Part shown: positions 50,150-58,506 of the stretch, one piece after another
How positions within the stretch are numbered: position 1 is the first letter of the stretch
Layout of the letters: each line of letters opens with the position of its first letter
Assembly: GCA_017538965.1 (NCBI GenBank)
Contig: JAFYHU010000060.1
Coordinates: 1 to 58,617, forward strand
Origin: Oscillospiraceae bacterium
Lineage (GTDB): Bacteria > Bacillota > Clostridia > Oscillospirales > Oscillospiraceae
Length of the DNA stretch: 58,617 bases
Reading direction: 5' to 3'
Notes under the pieces: model-generated
Seen by the model: the letters and a program-made list of their open reading frames with translations, nothing else
Told to the model about the DNA's origin: nothing
Databases searched by the model: none
Made by a program: the position numbers and the translations under genes

Positions 50150-51356
50150 GGGCTTCTTCCTCCGTCAGCACACGCAGCCAGGCTGCGGGATTTTTCATGC
50201 GGGCATCCCGCTCTTCCTCCGACGGCCAGTTCATGACCAGTGACCCGATGGCCTTATTGGCGCCGGTCATCGCTTCGACCGGATCGCCCGGATCCACCCA
50301 GAGATCCTCTTCGACCAGCGAGGCGCGGGCATCTTCGGCGATTTCCAGGCCTCGGAACAGACCGTCGCGCTGCGCATGCAGCATGATGATGGACCAGTGA
50401 CCGGAATAGACGGGATTGTGCATCTTCTCCACCGGCAGACCCACCGCCGCCTTTACCGCGTTGCGGATCAGGTTCACGCCGCTGCAGCAGCAGAGCATCT
50501 CGCTCAGGCGGTTGCCGCCGCCCCGGGGGGAGACCTCCATCAGGTAGGCGTTCCCGTCCGTTCCGATACGCGCCTCGATGTTGTAAAGCGCGGTTTTCAT
50601 ATGCAGCAGCGTCAGCAGCCGCTGGATTTCCCCGGCCAGTTCTTCCTGCTGCGCAGCCGGAATCCGGGACGGCCAGGTATAGCCGATGGGCGCGTAGGGA
50701 TTGTCCGCCTGCGGGTCAAAGTACTGGTTGTTGAAGGATACATAGCGCAGCTCGCCGTCCACGGAAAAGCAGTCGGTGTCGGACGAGAAGCCCTGTTTTT
50801 CGATATAGTCCTCAAGGAGGAAGCGGCCGCAGCGGGAAAAGCCAAGCGCGCCGCGGATGGCGTCTTCCAGCTCTTCCGGTCCGTTCACGCGGCTGACGCC
50901 CTTGCTGCCCGCGCAGTCCACGGGCTTGACCATCTGCGGCCAGGAAAAGCTGTCCTTTTCCGCCATCGCCGCTTCCGGGGATTCAAAGCTGCGGACTCCG
51001 GGTACCCGAAAGCCGTGTTCCCGCAGAAAGCCGCGGAAGAGCGCCTTGTCCTGCAGAATCCGGACCGACTCGTACGGCCCGACATTCGGCAGACCCAGCT
51101 CCTCGGCCACATAGGCGGCCGTCACCACGCCCGGGTCGCAGGCAAAGGACATCACGCCGTCCGCGCCGATGTCCTCGGCCAGCTTCTTCGTGGCTTCGAG
51201 GTCGGTAATGCTGATGTTGTGATATTCGTCCGAATAGCGGTGGGCGATGTTGTCCGGGAGATAGTCACAGGTGACGGTATACAGACCCAGAGCCTTCGCT
51301 TCGCGGATGACCGGCAACAGATACCGGGAACCGCCCAGCAGGAGGATTTTTTTCAT
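50142..51356 (-). CDS. ATP-grasp carboxylate-amine ligase
   Basis: 404 residues. N-terminal fold (ILLLGGSRYLLPVIREAKALG), central ATP-grasp (PQMVKPVDCAGSKGVSRV, RFLLEDYIEKQGFSSD) and metal-binding end (YLMEVSPRGGGNRLSEML). It probably joins an amino acid or amine to a carboxylated sugar or lipid carrier in the surface-glycan pathway. ATG 51356 sits just after the flippase stop (6 bases apart). Confidence 0.88.
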   Translation of the reverse strand: MKKILLLGGSRYLLPVIREAKALGLYTVTCDYLPDNIAHRYSDEYHNISITDLEATKKLAEDIGADGVMSFACDPGVVTAAYVAEELGLPNVGPYESVRILQDKALFRGFLREHGFRVPGVRSFESPEAAMAEKDSFSWPQMVKPVDCAGSKGVSRVNGPEELEDAIRGALGFSRCGRFLLEDYIEKQGFSSDTDCFSVDGELRYVSFNNQYFDPQADNPYAPIGYTWPSRIPAAQQEELAGEIQRLLTLLHMKTALYNIEARIGTDGNAYLMEVSPRGGGNRLSEMLCCCSGVNLIRNAVKAAVGLPVEKMHNPVYSGHWSIIMLHAQRDGLFRGLEIAEDARASLVEEDLWVDPGDPVEAMTGANKAIGSLVMNWPSEEERDARMKNPAAWLRVLTEEEAHA

Positions 51357-51362
51357 CGGGGC

Positions 51363-52808
51363 TCACGCCTTTCTACGAAGAATCATGGCTTTTGCCGTGG
51401 AGAGGAGATATTCAAAGCTTTCCAGCTTCAGGAGAACGGAACCGAGGATATAGATGGCCGCGCCCAGCGGAATCTGGATCAGCAGCGTCAGGCCGTCCGA
51501 AAGCCCGAGACGCAGCACGGCCAGAACCGCGGCTGCCATGACGAGGGACAGCAGAATCGACGGCGCCATATCCTTCAGCTGGGTCAGATACGGATAGCCC
51601 AGCAGCTTCCGGTTCGGCCAGGCATTGACCAGCTGCGAGCAGATGTCCCAGAACAGCATGCCCAGAGCCATGGCCATGATGCCGTAACGCACCGTGACAA
51701 AGAGGACCGCGAGGCCCAGGGCGGTTTTGATCAGCTCCAGCTTCAGAAAGATGTCGCTGCGGCCGACAGCCTTGATGGCGTTCAGGTTTGCCGTATGCAG
51801 CGGGTAGAAGGCATAGATCACGCAGAAGATCTGCATATACGGCACGCTGGGCAGCCACTGCTCTCCCAGCAGCAGGCGGATCAGCGGTTTGGCGCAGGCT
51901 GCCAGGCCGGCCATGACCGGCATCATGATATACGAGCTCGTCTTGATGGCGCGCCTTGTCATCTCGCGGACCTGCGCCTTCTGGTCCTGCTTCTCCGACA
52001 GCACCGGCAGCAGGACGCTGTCCAGCGACTGGTTGATGCTGGTGGTGATCTGATCCGGCCAGCTGCGCCCCTTGTCATACTGGCCGAGAGCCTCGGCGGT
52101 GTAGCGGCCGCCGATAATCAGCGGATACAGCTGGTTGTAGGCCGTGTCCAGAAAGGAGGAAACCAGCAGCTTCCAGCCGTAGGAGAGCAGTTTTCCGAGG
52201 CGCTGCCAGGAAAACACGCGTTTCGGCCGCCAGTTCACGGTGAACCAGAGAATCAGCGTATTGACCGCGAAGTTGCTCAGCTGCAGCGCAACCAGCGACC
52301 AGATCCCGCAGCCCAGATAGACCATCGCAACGCTCAGCACGCCGGAGAAAACCGTCCCTCCGAGCGTGGCAAAGAAGAAGCGCTTGAACTGCAGGGTCTT
52401 TGCGACGTAGGCCTGCTGCACGTTATACAGCCCCGAGACCACCAGGGTCAGGCCGAGGACCCGGATCACCGGAACCAGGCCCGCATCGCCGTAGTGGGCG
52501 GCAATGCGCGGCGCAAAGGCGAACAGCCCAAGATACAGCAGGGTGCTGAAGCCCAGGTTAAAATAGAACACCGACGAAAAATCCAGATCGTCCGGGTCTT
52601 TTTTCTGAATCAGCGCGGTTCCCATGCCGCTCTCGGCAAACACCTTCAGCAGGTTTGTCACGGCCAGCACGATGGCAATCTTCCCCGCCGGACCGGGACC
52701 GAGCTTGCGGGCCAGGATGATGTTCACGATGACCGTGATCATCTGGGCACCGATCCGTTCGAAGAAGCGCCAGAGAAAGTTGCTGACGACTCTCGTTCTG
52801 TTATCCAT
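51363..52808 (-). CDS. Wzx/PST-type polysaccharide flippase (MOP superfamily)
   Basis: 481 residues from ATG 52808 (MDNRTRVVSNFLWRFFERIGAQM), after AAGGAAAGAG; a longer frame upstream runs through non-coding element B and is rejected. About 12-14 helices and the loops typical of lipid-linked oligosaccharide flippases (QKKDPDDLDFSSVFYF). It moves undecaprenyl-linked glycan units outward. It follows the glycosyltransferase gene after a 193-base gap that holds element copy B. Confidence 0.9.
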   Translation of the reverse strand: MDNRTRVVSNFLWRFFERIGAQMITVIVNIILARKLGPGPAGKIAIVLAVTNLLKVFAESGMGTALIQKKDPDDLDFSSVFYFNLGFSTLLYLGLFAFAPRIAAHYGDAGLVPVIRVLGLTLVVSGLYNVQQAYVAKTLQFKRFFFATLGGTVFSGVLSVAMVYLGCGIWSLVALQLSNFAVNTLILWFTVNWRPKRVFSWQRLGKLLSYGWKLLVSSFLDTAYNQLYPLIIGGRYTAEALGQYDKGRSWPDQITTSINQSLDSVLLPVLSEKQDQKAQVREMTRRAIKTSSYIMMPVMAGLAACAKPLIRLLLGEQWLPSVPYMQIFCVIYAFYPLHTANLNAIKAVGRSDIFLKLELIKTALGLAVLFVTVRYGIMAMALGMLFWDICSQLVNAWPNRKLLGYPYLTQLKDMAPSILLSLVMAAAVLAVLRLGLSDGLTLLIQIPLGAAIYILGSVLLKLESFEYLLSTAKAMILRRKA

Positions 52809-52842
52809 AGAAACTCTTTCCTTATTTGCCGGGGTTGCCCGA

Positions 52843-52998
52843 TCGAGACTTTCTGCATCTGCGCGGAAGGGTACCGACTGCCTCGCATCAGGCTCCTGCG
52901 CCGCGCTTTCCTTCATAAGAGATTATTCGCGGCAGCACCCGGTTCTTGAGGGGCTGTGCTTTCCCCGGCCGCGAAACAGTGCCGCCTGATCGGGAGCG
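52843..52998 (-). ncRNA. Dispersed non-coding element, copy B (candidate structured RNA)
   Basis: Sequence homologous to 44371-44532 over its whole length, read on the minus strand from 52998 to 52843. It fills most of the gap between the glycosyltransferase and flippase genes and ends 35 bases before the flippase start. GCCT-GATGCG-AGGC forms a compensatory small hairpin at the position of the TGCGAG loop seen in copy A. It could be a flippase leader or a repeat inserted in the operon. Confidence 0.55.
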
Positions 52999-53001
52999 CT
53001 T

Positions 53002-53985
53002 TCAGTCTTCATATCCGCATTTTTTTCGGTACAGGCGGTGCAGGCGCGGAAACATGCGCTTCAGATCCGTCGTCAGGATCCGGCCGCGGCCCATGCTGCG
53101 ATGGATTTTGTCATAGGGCGGCTTTACCATCTCGTCGACGCGGCCCTGGAGATACAGCAGTTCGTACTCCCGCTCCAGAATCACCCGATCGACCTCCGCC
53201 GTCTGTTCCGGCGTGAGTTCGTGACCCTTCAGGGTTTTCAGCATGGCGATTTCGCCGCTGACGAAGCGGATCAGCTTTTTGTATTCCTGTCCGACGCCCT
53301 TGCTCCAGGCCGAAGGGTTGCTGCCGATGCGGTAGACCGACATGCAGCGGTCCAGGAACCGCACCTTTCCCTCCAGGCACAGGCGCACCCCGATGGCATA
53401 GTCGGTGAAGTAGCCCTGTTCATAGGCCACCCGGCGGTAGTCCGGCGGATCGAGAATGAATTCCCGGCGGGCGAGGATGGAGCTGGTGTGATAGGCAAAG
53501 GACATGCCGTTGATGACCTGGGAAAAGGGAATGTCCCGATCTCCGTCCTGGGCGAAAAGCACCCGGTCCGGCTGATCGGCAAAGCGCCCGATGCTGTTGT
53601 GTACACAGGCCGAATAGTCCGGATGGGCATCCAGCCAGTCGACCTGCCTCTGCAGTTTTTCCGGGTCGTTCCAGTAGTCGTCCCCTTCGCAGATGGCGAT
53701 GTATTCGCCTCTCACGGCAGGGAAAAACACCGTATCATAGACGTTGATGCGCCGGGAATAGAGATTCTCCTTCTGATAGAAGGGCCGGATGATGTCCGGA
53801 TATTTTTCCGCGTATTCCCGCAGGATGTCTGCGGTGGAATCCGTGGAAGCATCGTCGCAGACGAGAACCTCGAAGGGGAAGTCCGTCTTCTGCGAGAGGA
53901 AGCCGTCCAGCGTCGTGCGCAGATAATCTTCGTGATTGAAGGTCGCGCAGAGCACCGAGACCCTGCAGTTGTTTTCCTTGTCCAT
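53002..53985 (-). CDS. Family 2 glycosyltransferase
   Basis: 327 residues from ATG 53985 (MDKENNCRVSVLCATFNHED), preceded by AGGCAGGAT; the ATG at 54006 overlaps the upstream stop and has poor spacing. GT-A fold with DDASTDST and the DxD-type CEGDDYWNDPEKL. It transfers an activated sugar to the growing surface glycan at the cytoplasmic face. Confidence 0.92.
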   Translation of the reverse strand: MDKENNCRVSVLCATFNHEDYLRTTLDGFLSQKTDFPFEVLVCDDASTDSTADILREYAEKYPDIIRPFYQKENLYSRRINVYDTVFFPAVRGEYIAICEGDDYWNDPEKLQRQVDWLDAHPDYSACVHNSIGRFADQPDRVLFAQDGDRDIPFSQVINGMSFAYHTSSILARREFILDPPDYRRVAYEQGYFTDYAIGVRLCLEGKVRFLDRCMSVYRIGSNPSAWSKGVGQEYKKLIRFVSGEIAMLKTLKGHELTPEQTAEVDRVILEREYELLYLQGRVDEMVKPPYDKIHRSMGRGRILTTDLKRMFPRLHRLYRKKCGYED

Positions 53986-54002
53986 CGTCTTATCCTGCCT
54001 TC

Positions 54003-55331
54003 TCATTTCCGTTCCCAGGGCGCCTTATACAGCGGATCGTTGTAGGCATAGGGCGCATGATCCTGCCAGTGGTCGTAATCAAACTGTTCTCTCAATAACA
54101 GATAGCGTTCCGGAACCGTACCGTTTGCGTTGTGTCTCCATCTTCCGGTCGCGCCGTCGTCCTCTTTGTAGAAAACCTCCGTATCCGGCAGGGCTTCCAG
54201 AATCTGCTCCATCGCCCCCTCCGGAAAATAGTAGGCTGTGTGCCGGCCGACCCAGAGGCGTTTGAGTTTGGTCATGTTCAGCAGAACTTCCCAGCCCTCC
54301 GTCTTTCCCATGCCGCACATGTTCAGGTGTTCGAGATTTGTCAGCTTTGCCAGCGGATGAAGATCCAGCTCGATGTGGGCATAGGGTACGATTTCCAGAA
54401 ATTCCAGCTTGGTGCAGTTCGCCAGCATATCCAGCGTATCCCAGCCGCTGGCCGTGATAATCAGCACTTCCAGATCCGGCATGTACTCCAGAAAAGACCA
54501 GTCGTGCAGTTCCAGATTGTGTCCGAGGTCCAGATACTTCAGCTTCGTGCAGTATTTCAGGTCCTGCGTATAGATGTCCCACATGTAGGGATAGAAGTTC
54601 GCGCACCAGAGACACTCAATATCCGTTCGTACCGTAAACAGGTCCGCCGCAAACCAGATGCGCCAGACGACGTCCATCTCCGGATACGCATCGCGGATTT
54701 TCGCCATCTCCTCCGACGGCACGCCGCAGCTGTCCATGTCGAGATATGTACAGTGCTTCATCAGCGGCAGAATGTCCCGCACGGCCGCGCCGTTGTCGGT
54801 CATCTTGCTGTGGTTGAGGTCCATCTTCTCATCCTGCGTGGTAAACTCCCGCCCGTAAAAGCAGAATTTATACAGGATCTCGGCATCCGGCGCCGCCTCC
54901 TGCAGCGTGCGCAGATCCGCCCAGCTCAGGTCGCGGGTTGCCGTCTCGGGTTTTTCCAGGGATGCCGTTTCCTCGTTCAGTTCCGGCTGCGTGCCCGTCC
55001 AGGCGCCGTCCGTCCCGAGCTCGATGCTTTTCAGCTCCGGCATCTGTCTGAGCAGCTCGGCGGTCTTCGCGACATCCTTGTGGCTCAGCTTCGAAAGGTC
55101 CAGTTCCGTTTCATCGATTTTATGCACCGATCCGTCCGGAAACGTCAGCTCCGGCACCGGGGTCGGTGTCGGGGTGGGCGTGGGGCTCGGAGTCGGCTCC
55201 GGAGTCGCTGCGGCTTCGGCAGTCGGTGTCCGGCTTTGCTGCCCGGTGTTCTGCTCTGCCGTTGCGCAGCCGCAGAACAGCAAGCCCGTCAGAAGGATTG
55301 CCGTCAGAAGGGTCTGTATGCGCGTTTTCAA
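54003..55331 (-). CDS. Leucine-rich-repeat surface lipoprotein 1
   Basis: 442 residues from TTG 55331 after GGGAGGTG. Signal peptide with lipoprotein-like FCGC (about residues 19-22), then a Thr/Pro linker (TPEPTPSPTPTPTPTPVPE). The constant N-terminal region (about residues 36-227) is nearly identical to lipoprotein 2. The C-terminal half holds several leucine-rich repeats (DLKYCTKLKYLDLGHN, LTNLEHLNMCGM, MTKLKRLWVGRH), which differ from the paralogue. Likely an outer-surface binding protein; ligand unknown. It is second in the glycan operon and overlaps the glycosyltransferase region. Confidence 0.85.
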   Translation of the reverse strand: MKTRIQTLLTAILLTGLLFCGCATAEQNTGQQSRTPTAEAAATPEPTPSPTPTPTPTPVPELTFPDGSVHKIDETELDLSKLSHKDVAKTAELLRQMPELKSIELGTDGAWTGTQPELNEETASLEKPETATRDLSWADLRTLQEAAPDAEILYKFCFYGREFTTQDEKMDLNHSKMTDNGAAVRDILPLMKHCTYLDMDSCGVPSEEMAKIRDAYPEMDVVWRIWFAADLFTVRTDIECLWCANFYPYMWDIYTQDLKYCTKLKYLDLGHNLELHDWSFLEYMPDLEVLIITASGWDTLDMLANCTKLEFLEIVPYAHIELDLHPLAKLTNLEHLNMCGMGKTEGWEVLLNMTKLKRLWVGRHTAYYFPEGAMEQILEALPDTEVFYKEDDGATGRWRHNANGTVPERYLLLREQFDYDHWQDHAPYAYNDPLYKAPWERK

Positions 55332-55362
55332 CGGCGGCACCTCCCGTCTCTGCTTCCGTGCT

Positions 55363-56718
55363 TCAGTTCCAGGCATCCGGTTTTCCCCAGGGGGACCAGG
55401 GCGCGTTGTATTTCGGGTCGTTCGACGCCAGCGGAATGATGTTCCAATAGTTGTCATACTGCATCTGCTCACGCAGCAGGGCATAGCGCTCCGGGAAATT
55501 GCCGCTCTGCCCGTCTCCGCCTTTCCAGCTGCCGGTGGCGGCGGATTCTTCCGTGGTATTGATCTCCGTATTCGGCAGGGCTGCCCGAAGCTCTTCGATC
55601 GCCCCTTCCGGGAATCCGTATGCGGTCCAGTGACCGATCCAGAGCCGTTTCAGCTTCGTCAGGTTCTTCAGAACCTCCCAGTTCTTGGTTTCACTGATGC
55701 CGCAGATATTCAGGTGTTCCAGGTTGGTCAGGTTTTCCAGCGGAGAGAGATCCAGTTCGCCGCAGTAATGGTGGCTGATGGGACAGATTTCCAGATATTC
55801 GAGATTCGTCAGATTGCGGAGCATTTCAATGTTCGTCCACCCGCTGACGGTGATGATGCAGATTTCCAGATCCGGCATGTACGAAAGAAAGGACCAGTCG
55901 TGCAGATCGGGATTGTGGCCCATATCCAGCCTTTTGACCTTGGTGCAGTATTTCAGGTCTTTCGTCAGTTCATCCGTCATGCCTTCCGCGAGGTAGGAGT
56001 TGACCATCAGCTCGATGTCGGTCCGGCAGCTGAAATTGTAGCCGAACCAGATGCGCCAGACGACGTCCATCTCCGGATACGCATCGCGGATTTTCGCCAT
56101 CTCCTCCGACGGCACGCCGCAGCTGTCCATGTCGAGATATGTGCAGTGCTTCATCAGCGGCAGAATGTCCCGCACAGCCGCGCCGTCGTCGGTCATCTTG
56201 CTGTGGTTGAGGTCCATCTTCTCGTCCTGTGTGGTAAACTCCCGCCCGTAGAAGCAGAATTTATACAGGATTTCGGCATCCGGCGCCGCCTCCTGCAGCG
56301 TGCGCAGATCCGCCCAGCTCAGGTCGCGGGTTGCCGTCTCGGGTTTTTCCAGGGATGCCGTTTCCTCGTTCAGTTCCGGCTGCGTGCCCGTCCATGCGCC
56401 GTCCGTCCCGAGCTCGATGCTTTTCAGCTCCGGCATCTGCCTGAGCAGTTCGGCGGTCTTCGCAACGTCCTTATGGCTCAGCTTCGAAAGATCCAGTTCC
56501 GTTTCATCGATTTTATGCACCGATCCGTCCGGAAACGTCAGCTCCGGCACCGGGGTCGGCGTCGGGGTGGGTGTGGGGCTCGGAGTCGGTTCCGGGGTCG
56601 CTGCGGCTTCGGCAGTCGGCGCCGGGTTTTTCGTTTCGTTGTTCGAGTCTGCCGCCGGACTCCCGCAGCCGCATAGCAGCAGCGTCGTCAGCAGAATCAT
56701 CAGGATGCTTTTTTTCAT
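55363..56718 (-). CDS. Leucine-rich-repeat surface lipoprotein 2 (paralogue of the next gene)
   Basis: 451 residues from ATG 56718. Signal peptide ending LLLCGCGS (lipobox LCGC), then the same Thr/Pro linker and a constant region matching lipoprotein 1 at about 98 percent of bases in the stretches I compared. After VVWRIWF the sequences part: its leucine-rich repeats (DLKYCTKVKRLDMGHN, LTNLEYLEICPI, LTKLKRLWIGHW) are distinct. It heads the operon behind a good promoter. Confidence 0.86.
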   Translation of the reverse strand: MKKSILMILLTTLLLCGCGSPAADSNNETKNPAPTAEAAATPEPTPSPTPTPTPTPVPELTFPDGSVHKIDETELDLSKLSHKDVAKTAELLRQMPELKSIELGTDGAWTGTQPELNEETASLEKPETATRDLSWADLRTLQEAAPDAEILYKFCFYGREFTTQDEKMDLNHSKMTDDGAAVRDILPLMKHCTYLDMDSCGVPSEEMAKIRDAYPEMDVVWRIWFGYNFSCRTDIELMVNSYLAEGMTDELTKDLKYCTKVKRLDMGHNPDLHDWSFLSYMPDLEICIITVSGWTNIEMLRNLTNLEYLEICPISHHYCGELDLSPLENLTNLEHLNICGISETKNWEVLKNLTKLKRLWIGHWTAYGFPEGAIEELRAALPNTEINTTEESAATGSWKGGDGQSGNFPERYALLREQMQYDNYWNIIPLASNDPKYNAPWSPWGKPDAWN

Positions 56719-56762
56719 TCCCTGGCCTTCTTTTATCTGTTTCAAACTGATATAACTTTACT

Positions 56763-56791
56763 ATTATACCATTCTTTTACCCCTGCTTCAA
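56763..56791 (-). promoter_or_regulatory. Promoter of the LRR-glycan operon
   Basis: TTGAAG (56791-56786), 17 bases, TATAAT (56768-56763); start near 56756, a 38-base leader before the lipoprotein 2 ATG. It would serve the seven genes down to the terminator at 48063. Confidence 0.75.
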
Positions 56792-56827
56792 CTTCTAATA
56801 TTTTACAATTCTTAAGGCTTCTCTCCC

Positions 56828-56857
56828 TTTACAGCACTCCCGCCCCCGGGGTATAAT
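56828..56857 (+). promoter_or_regulatory. Promoter of the repeat-rich exported protein gene
   Basis: TTTACA (56828-56833), 18 bases, TATAAT (56852-56857); start near 56864, so the leader is about 120 bases and includes element core C. Confidence 0.75.
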
Positions 56858-56900
56858 AACATCGCGCAGTCGAAAAAACAGGCTCTGCCTGCCTCCGGGC

Positions 56901-56957
56901 AAAAAAGCGCAGCGGGAAAACATCCTTGCGAGGGACCGTCTCGCCTTCCGCGCTTTT
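56901..56957 (+). ncRNA. Dispersed non-coding element, core copy C
   Basis: AAAAGCGC-N-GCGGG ... CCTTGCGAGG ... CCTTCCGCGCTTTT matches the final hairpin of copies A and B, including the TGCGAG loop and an outer AAAAGCGC/GCGCTTTT stem. It lies in the 5' leader of the next gene, 29 bases from its ATG, and could be an attenuator or protein-binding hairpin. Confidence 0.5.
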
Positions 56958-56985
56958 GTACCGGCATTGGAACGGGAGAAAAAAT

Positions 56986-57648
56986 ATGAAGAAGCTGTTC
57001 ATCATGATACTGGTCCTCCTTCTTGCTGCCTGTCTGCTTCCGGCGGCTGCCGGAGCGCGGAATGATCCGGCCGCCAAACCCGAAAGCAAAATCCTTACGG
57101 TCGCGGAAGGCGAGACCGCCTATTCCTATGAGGGCATGACGGTCTACAACAACGGCGGCACCGTCTACAATCGGGATGCCGCGGTTTACAACAACGGCGG
57201 CATCGTCTACAACAACGGCAGCGGCATCGTCTATAACAACGCCGGCACGGTTTATGCCGCTGCGGGCACGGTCTTCAACAACGCCGGGAAGGTTTATCGG
57301 CGCGATGCCGAAGTCTTCAGCTTTGACACCGAAGATGCCGAAGGCTGCATTCTCGGCTATTATGAATTCCGCTTTGCCGGCTACTATGAACCCTATGTCA
57401 CGGTTGAGGGCCTGACCACCGAGCCCGGGGCGGAAAGCATGATCATCAGCGAGGACAGCGTCTGCCGCGTAACGCCCAGATCCGGCTGGGAAATCCGGGA
57501 CGCTTCCTGCACGGTCGGCAGCATCGACAGGAACGGCAGGGACGGCAGCGTCACGCTCAGGAACGTCACGGCCGACACCGTTCTGACCCTGCAGATCGAA
57601 AAAGTACCCGCGGCAATCTCCGCCGACGGCACCTATAACTGCGCCTGA
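56986..57648 (+). CDS. Exported protein with short VYNNGG-type tandem repeats
   Basis: 220 residues from ATG 56986, preceded by GGGAG. Signal peptide MKKLFIMILVLLLAACLLPAAAG; the A-A-C at 14-16 could be a lipobox but cleavage after AGA is equally possible. Residues about 48-110 are repeats of roughly 7-8 residues with a Val-Tyr-Asn-Asn-Gly pattern (TVYNNGGTVYN, IVYNNGSG, TVFNNAGKVY), suggesting a small beta-solenoid. The last 100 residues look like an immunoglobulin-like beta domain. No family recognised; a surface or adhesive role is plausible. Confidence 0.78.
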   Translation: MKKLFIMILVLLLAACLLPAAAGARNDPAAKPESKILTVAEGETAYSYEGMTVYNNGGTVYNRDAAVYNNGGIVYNNGSGIVYNNAGTVYAAAGTVFNNAGKVYRRDAEVFSFDTEDAEGCILGYYEFRFAGYYEPYVTVEGLTTEPGAESMIISEDSVCRVTPRSGWEIRDASCTVGSIDRNGRDGSVTLRNVTADTVLTLQIEKVPAAISADGTYNCA

Positions 57649-57652
57649 TGCA

Positions 57653-57680
57653 CAAAGCCGCCGGGAAACCGGCGGCTTTG
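57653..57680. terminator. Bidirectional terminator between the repeat-protein gene and rubrerythrin
   Basis: Stem CAAAGCCGCCGG with CCGGCGGCTTTG, loop GAAA, between two convergent stop codons. T-runs are weak on both sides. Confidence 0.7.
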
Positions 57681-57693
57681 CTGATGATCAGGA

Positions 57694-58233
57694 TTAATAA
57701 TTCTCTTCGTGGACTTCGAAGTAGGCCTGCGGGTGGTTGCAGACCGGGCAGATCTCCGGCGCCTTGGTTCCGACAACCAGATGGCCGCAGTTGCGGCACT
57801 CCCAGACCTTCACGCCGCTCTTTTCGAAGACGGTCTTCTCCTCGACGTTCTGCAGCAGCTTGCGATAGCGCTCTTCGTGCGCCTTCTCGATGGCCGCGAC
57901 GCCGCGGAATTTCTCCGCGAGTTCGGGGAAGCCTTCCTCATCGGCTTCCTTTGCCATGCGCTCGTACATGTCGGTCCACTCAAAGTTCTCGCCCTCCGCC
58001 GCGTGCAGCAGGTTCTCCTCGGTCGTGCCGAGCTCGCTGAGCTCCTTGAACCAGAGTTTGGCATGCTCCTTCTCGTTGTCCGCGGTCTTCAGGAAGAGCG
58101 CGGCGATCTGCTCGAAGCCTGCCTTTTTGGCGACAGAAGCGAAGTAGGTGTACTTGTTTCTGGCCTGGCTCTCGCCCGCAAAGGCTTCCCAGAGGTTTTT
58201 CTCGGTTTTGGTTCCTGCGTACTTGTTTGCCAT
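57694..58233 (-). CDS. rbr: Rubrerythrin
   Basis: Non-heme diiron peroxidase that protects anaerobes from hydrogen peroxide. 179 residues: four-helix diiron domain with two ExxH motifs ([10 protein letters not shown] and [11 protein letters not shown]), then a rubredoxin domain with CRNCG and CPVC. ATG 58233 follows AAGGAGG. It lies after the rRNA operon terminator on the same strand. I could not identify its promoter with confidence. Confidence 0.95.
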   Translation of the reverse strand: MANKYAGTKTEKNLWEAFAGESQARNKYTYFASVAKKAGFEQIAALFLKTADNEKEHAKLWFKELSELGTTEENLLHAAEGENFEWTDMYERMAKEADEEGFPELAEKFRGVAAIEKAHEERYRKLLQNVEEKTVFEKSGVKVWECRNCGHLVVGTKAPEICPVCNHPQAYFEVHEENY

Positions 58234-58286
58234 CGTATTTTCCTCCTTGTATAGAATGAATATATCGTCGGTTTATCCGCTGACTG

Positions 58287-58321
58287 AAAAAAATCAGAGC
58301 CGCTCTCGATGAGCGGCTCTG
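58287..58321 (-). terminator. rRNA operon terminator
   Basis: CAGAGCCGCTC and GAGCGGCTCTG (58295-58305 and 58311-58321) form an 11-bp stem followed on the minus strand by seven T residues, directly after 5S rRNA. Confidence 0.9.
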
Positions 58322-58322
58322 T

Positions 58323-58438
<116 letters not shown>

Positions 58439-58506
58439 TGATTCAGAGACACACCCTGAAAACTGAACAGAGAAGTGGAGATACAAGGACAAACCTGCAT
58501 ACTGTA

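Noticed and set aside
50376-52949. Very long plus-strand open frame opposite the ATP-grasp and flippase genes
   Set aside because: It mirrors real minus-strand genes, has a biased Arg/Gln/His composition and no recognisable domain.
55140-55200. Thr/Pro repeat DNA as a possible CRISPR or microsatellite
   Set aside because: It is coding sequence for the TP linker of the LRR lipoproteins, with no spacers.
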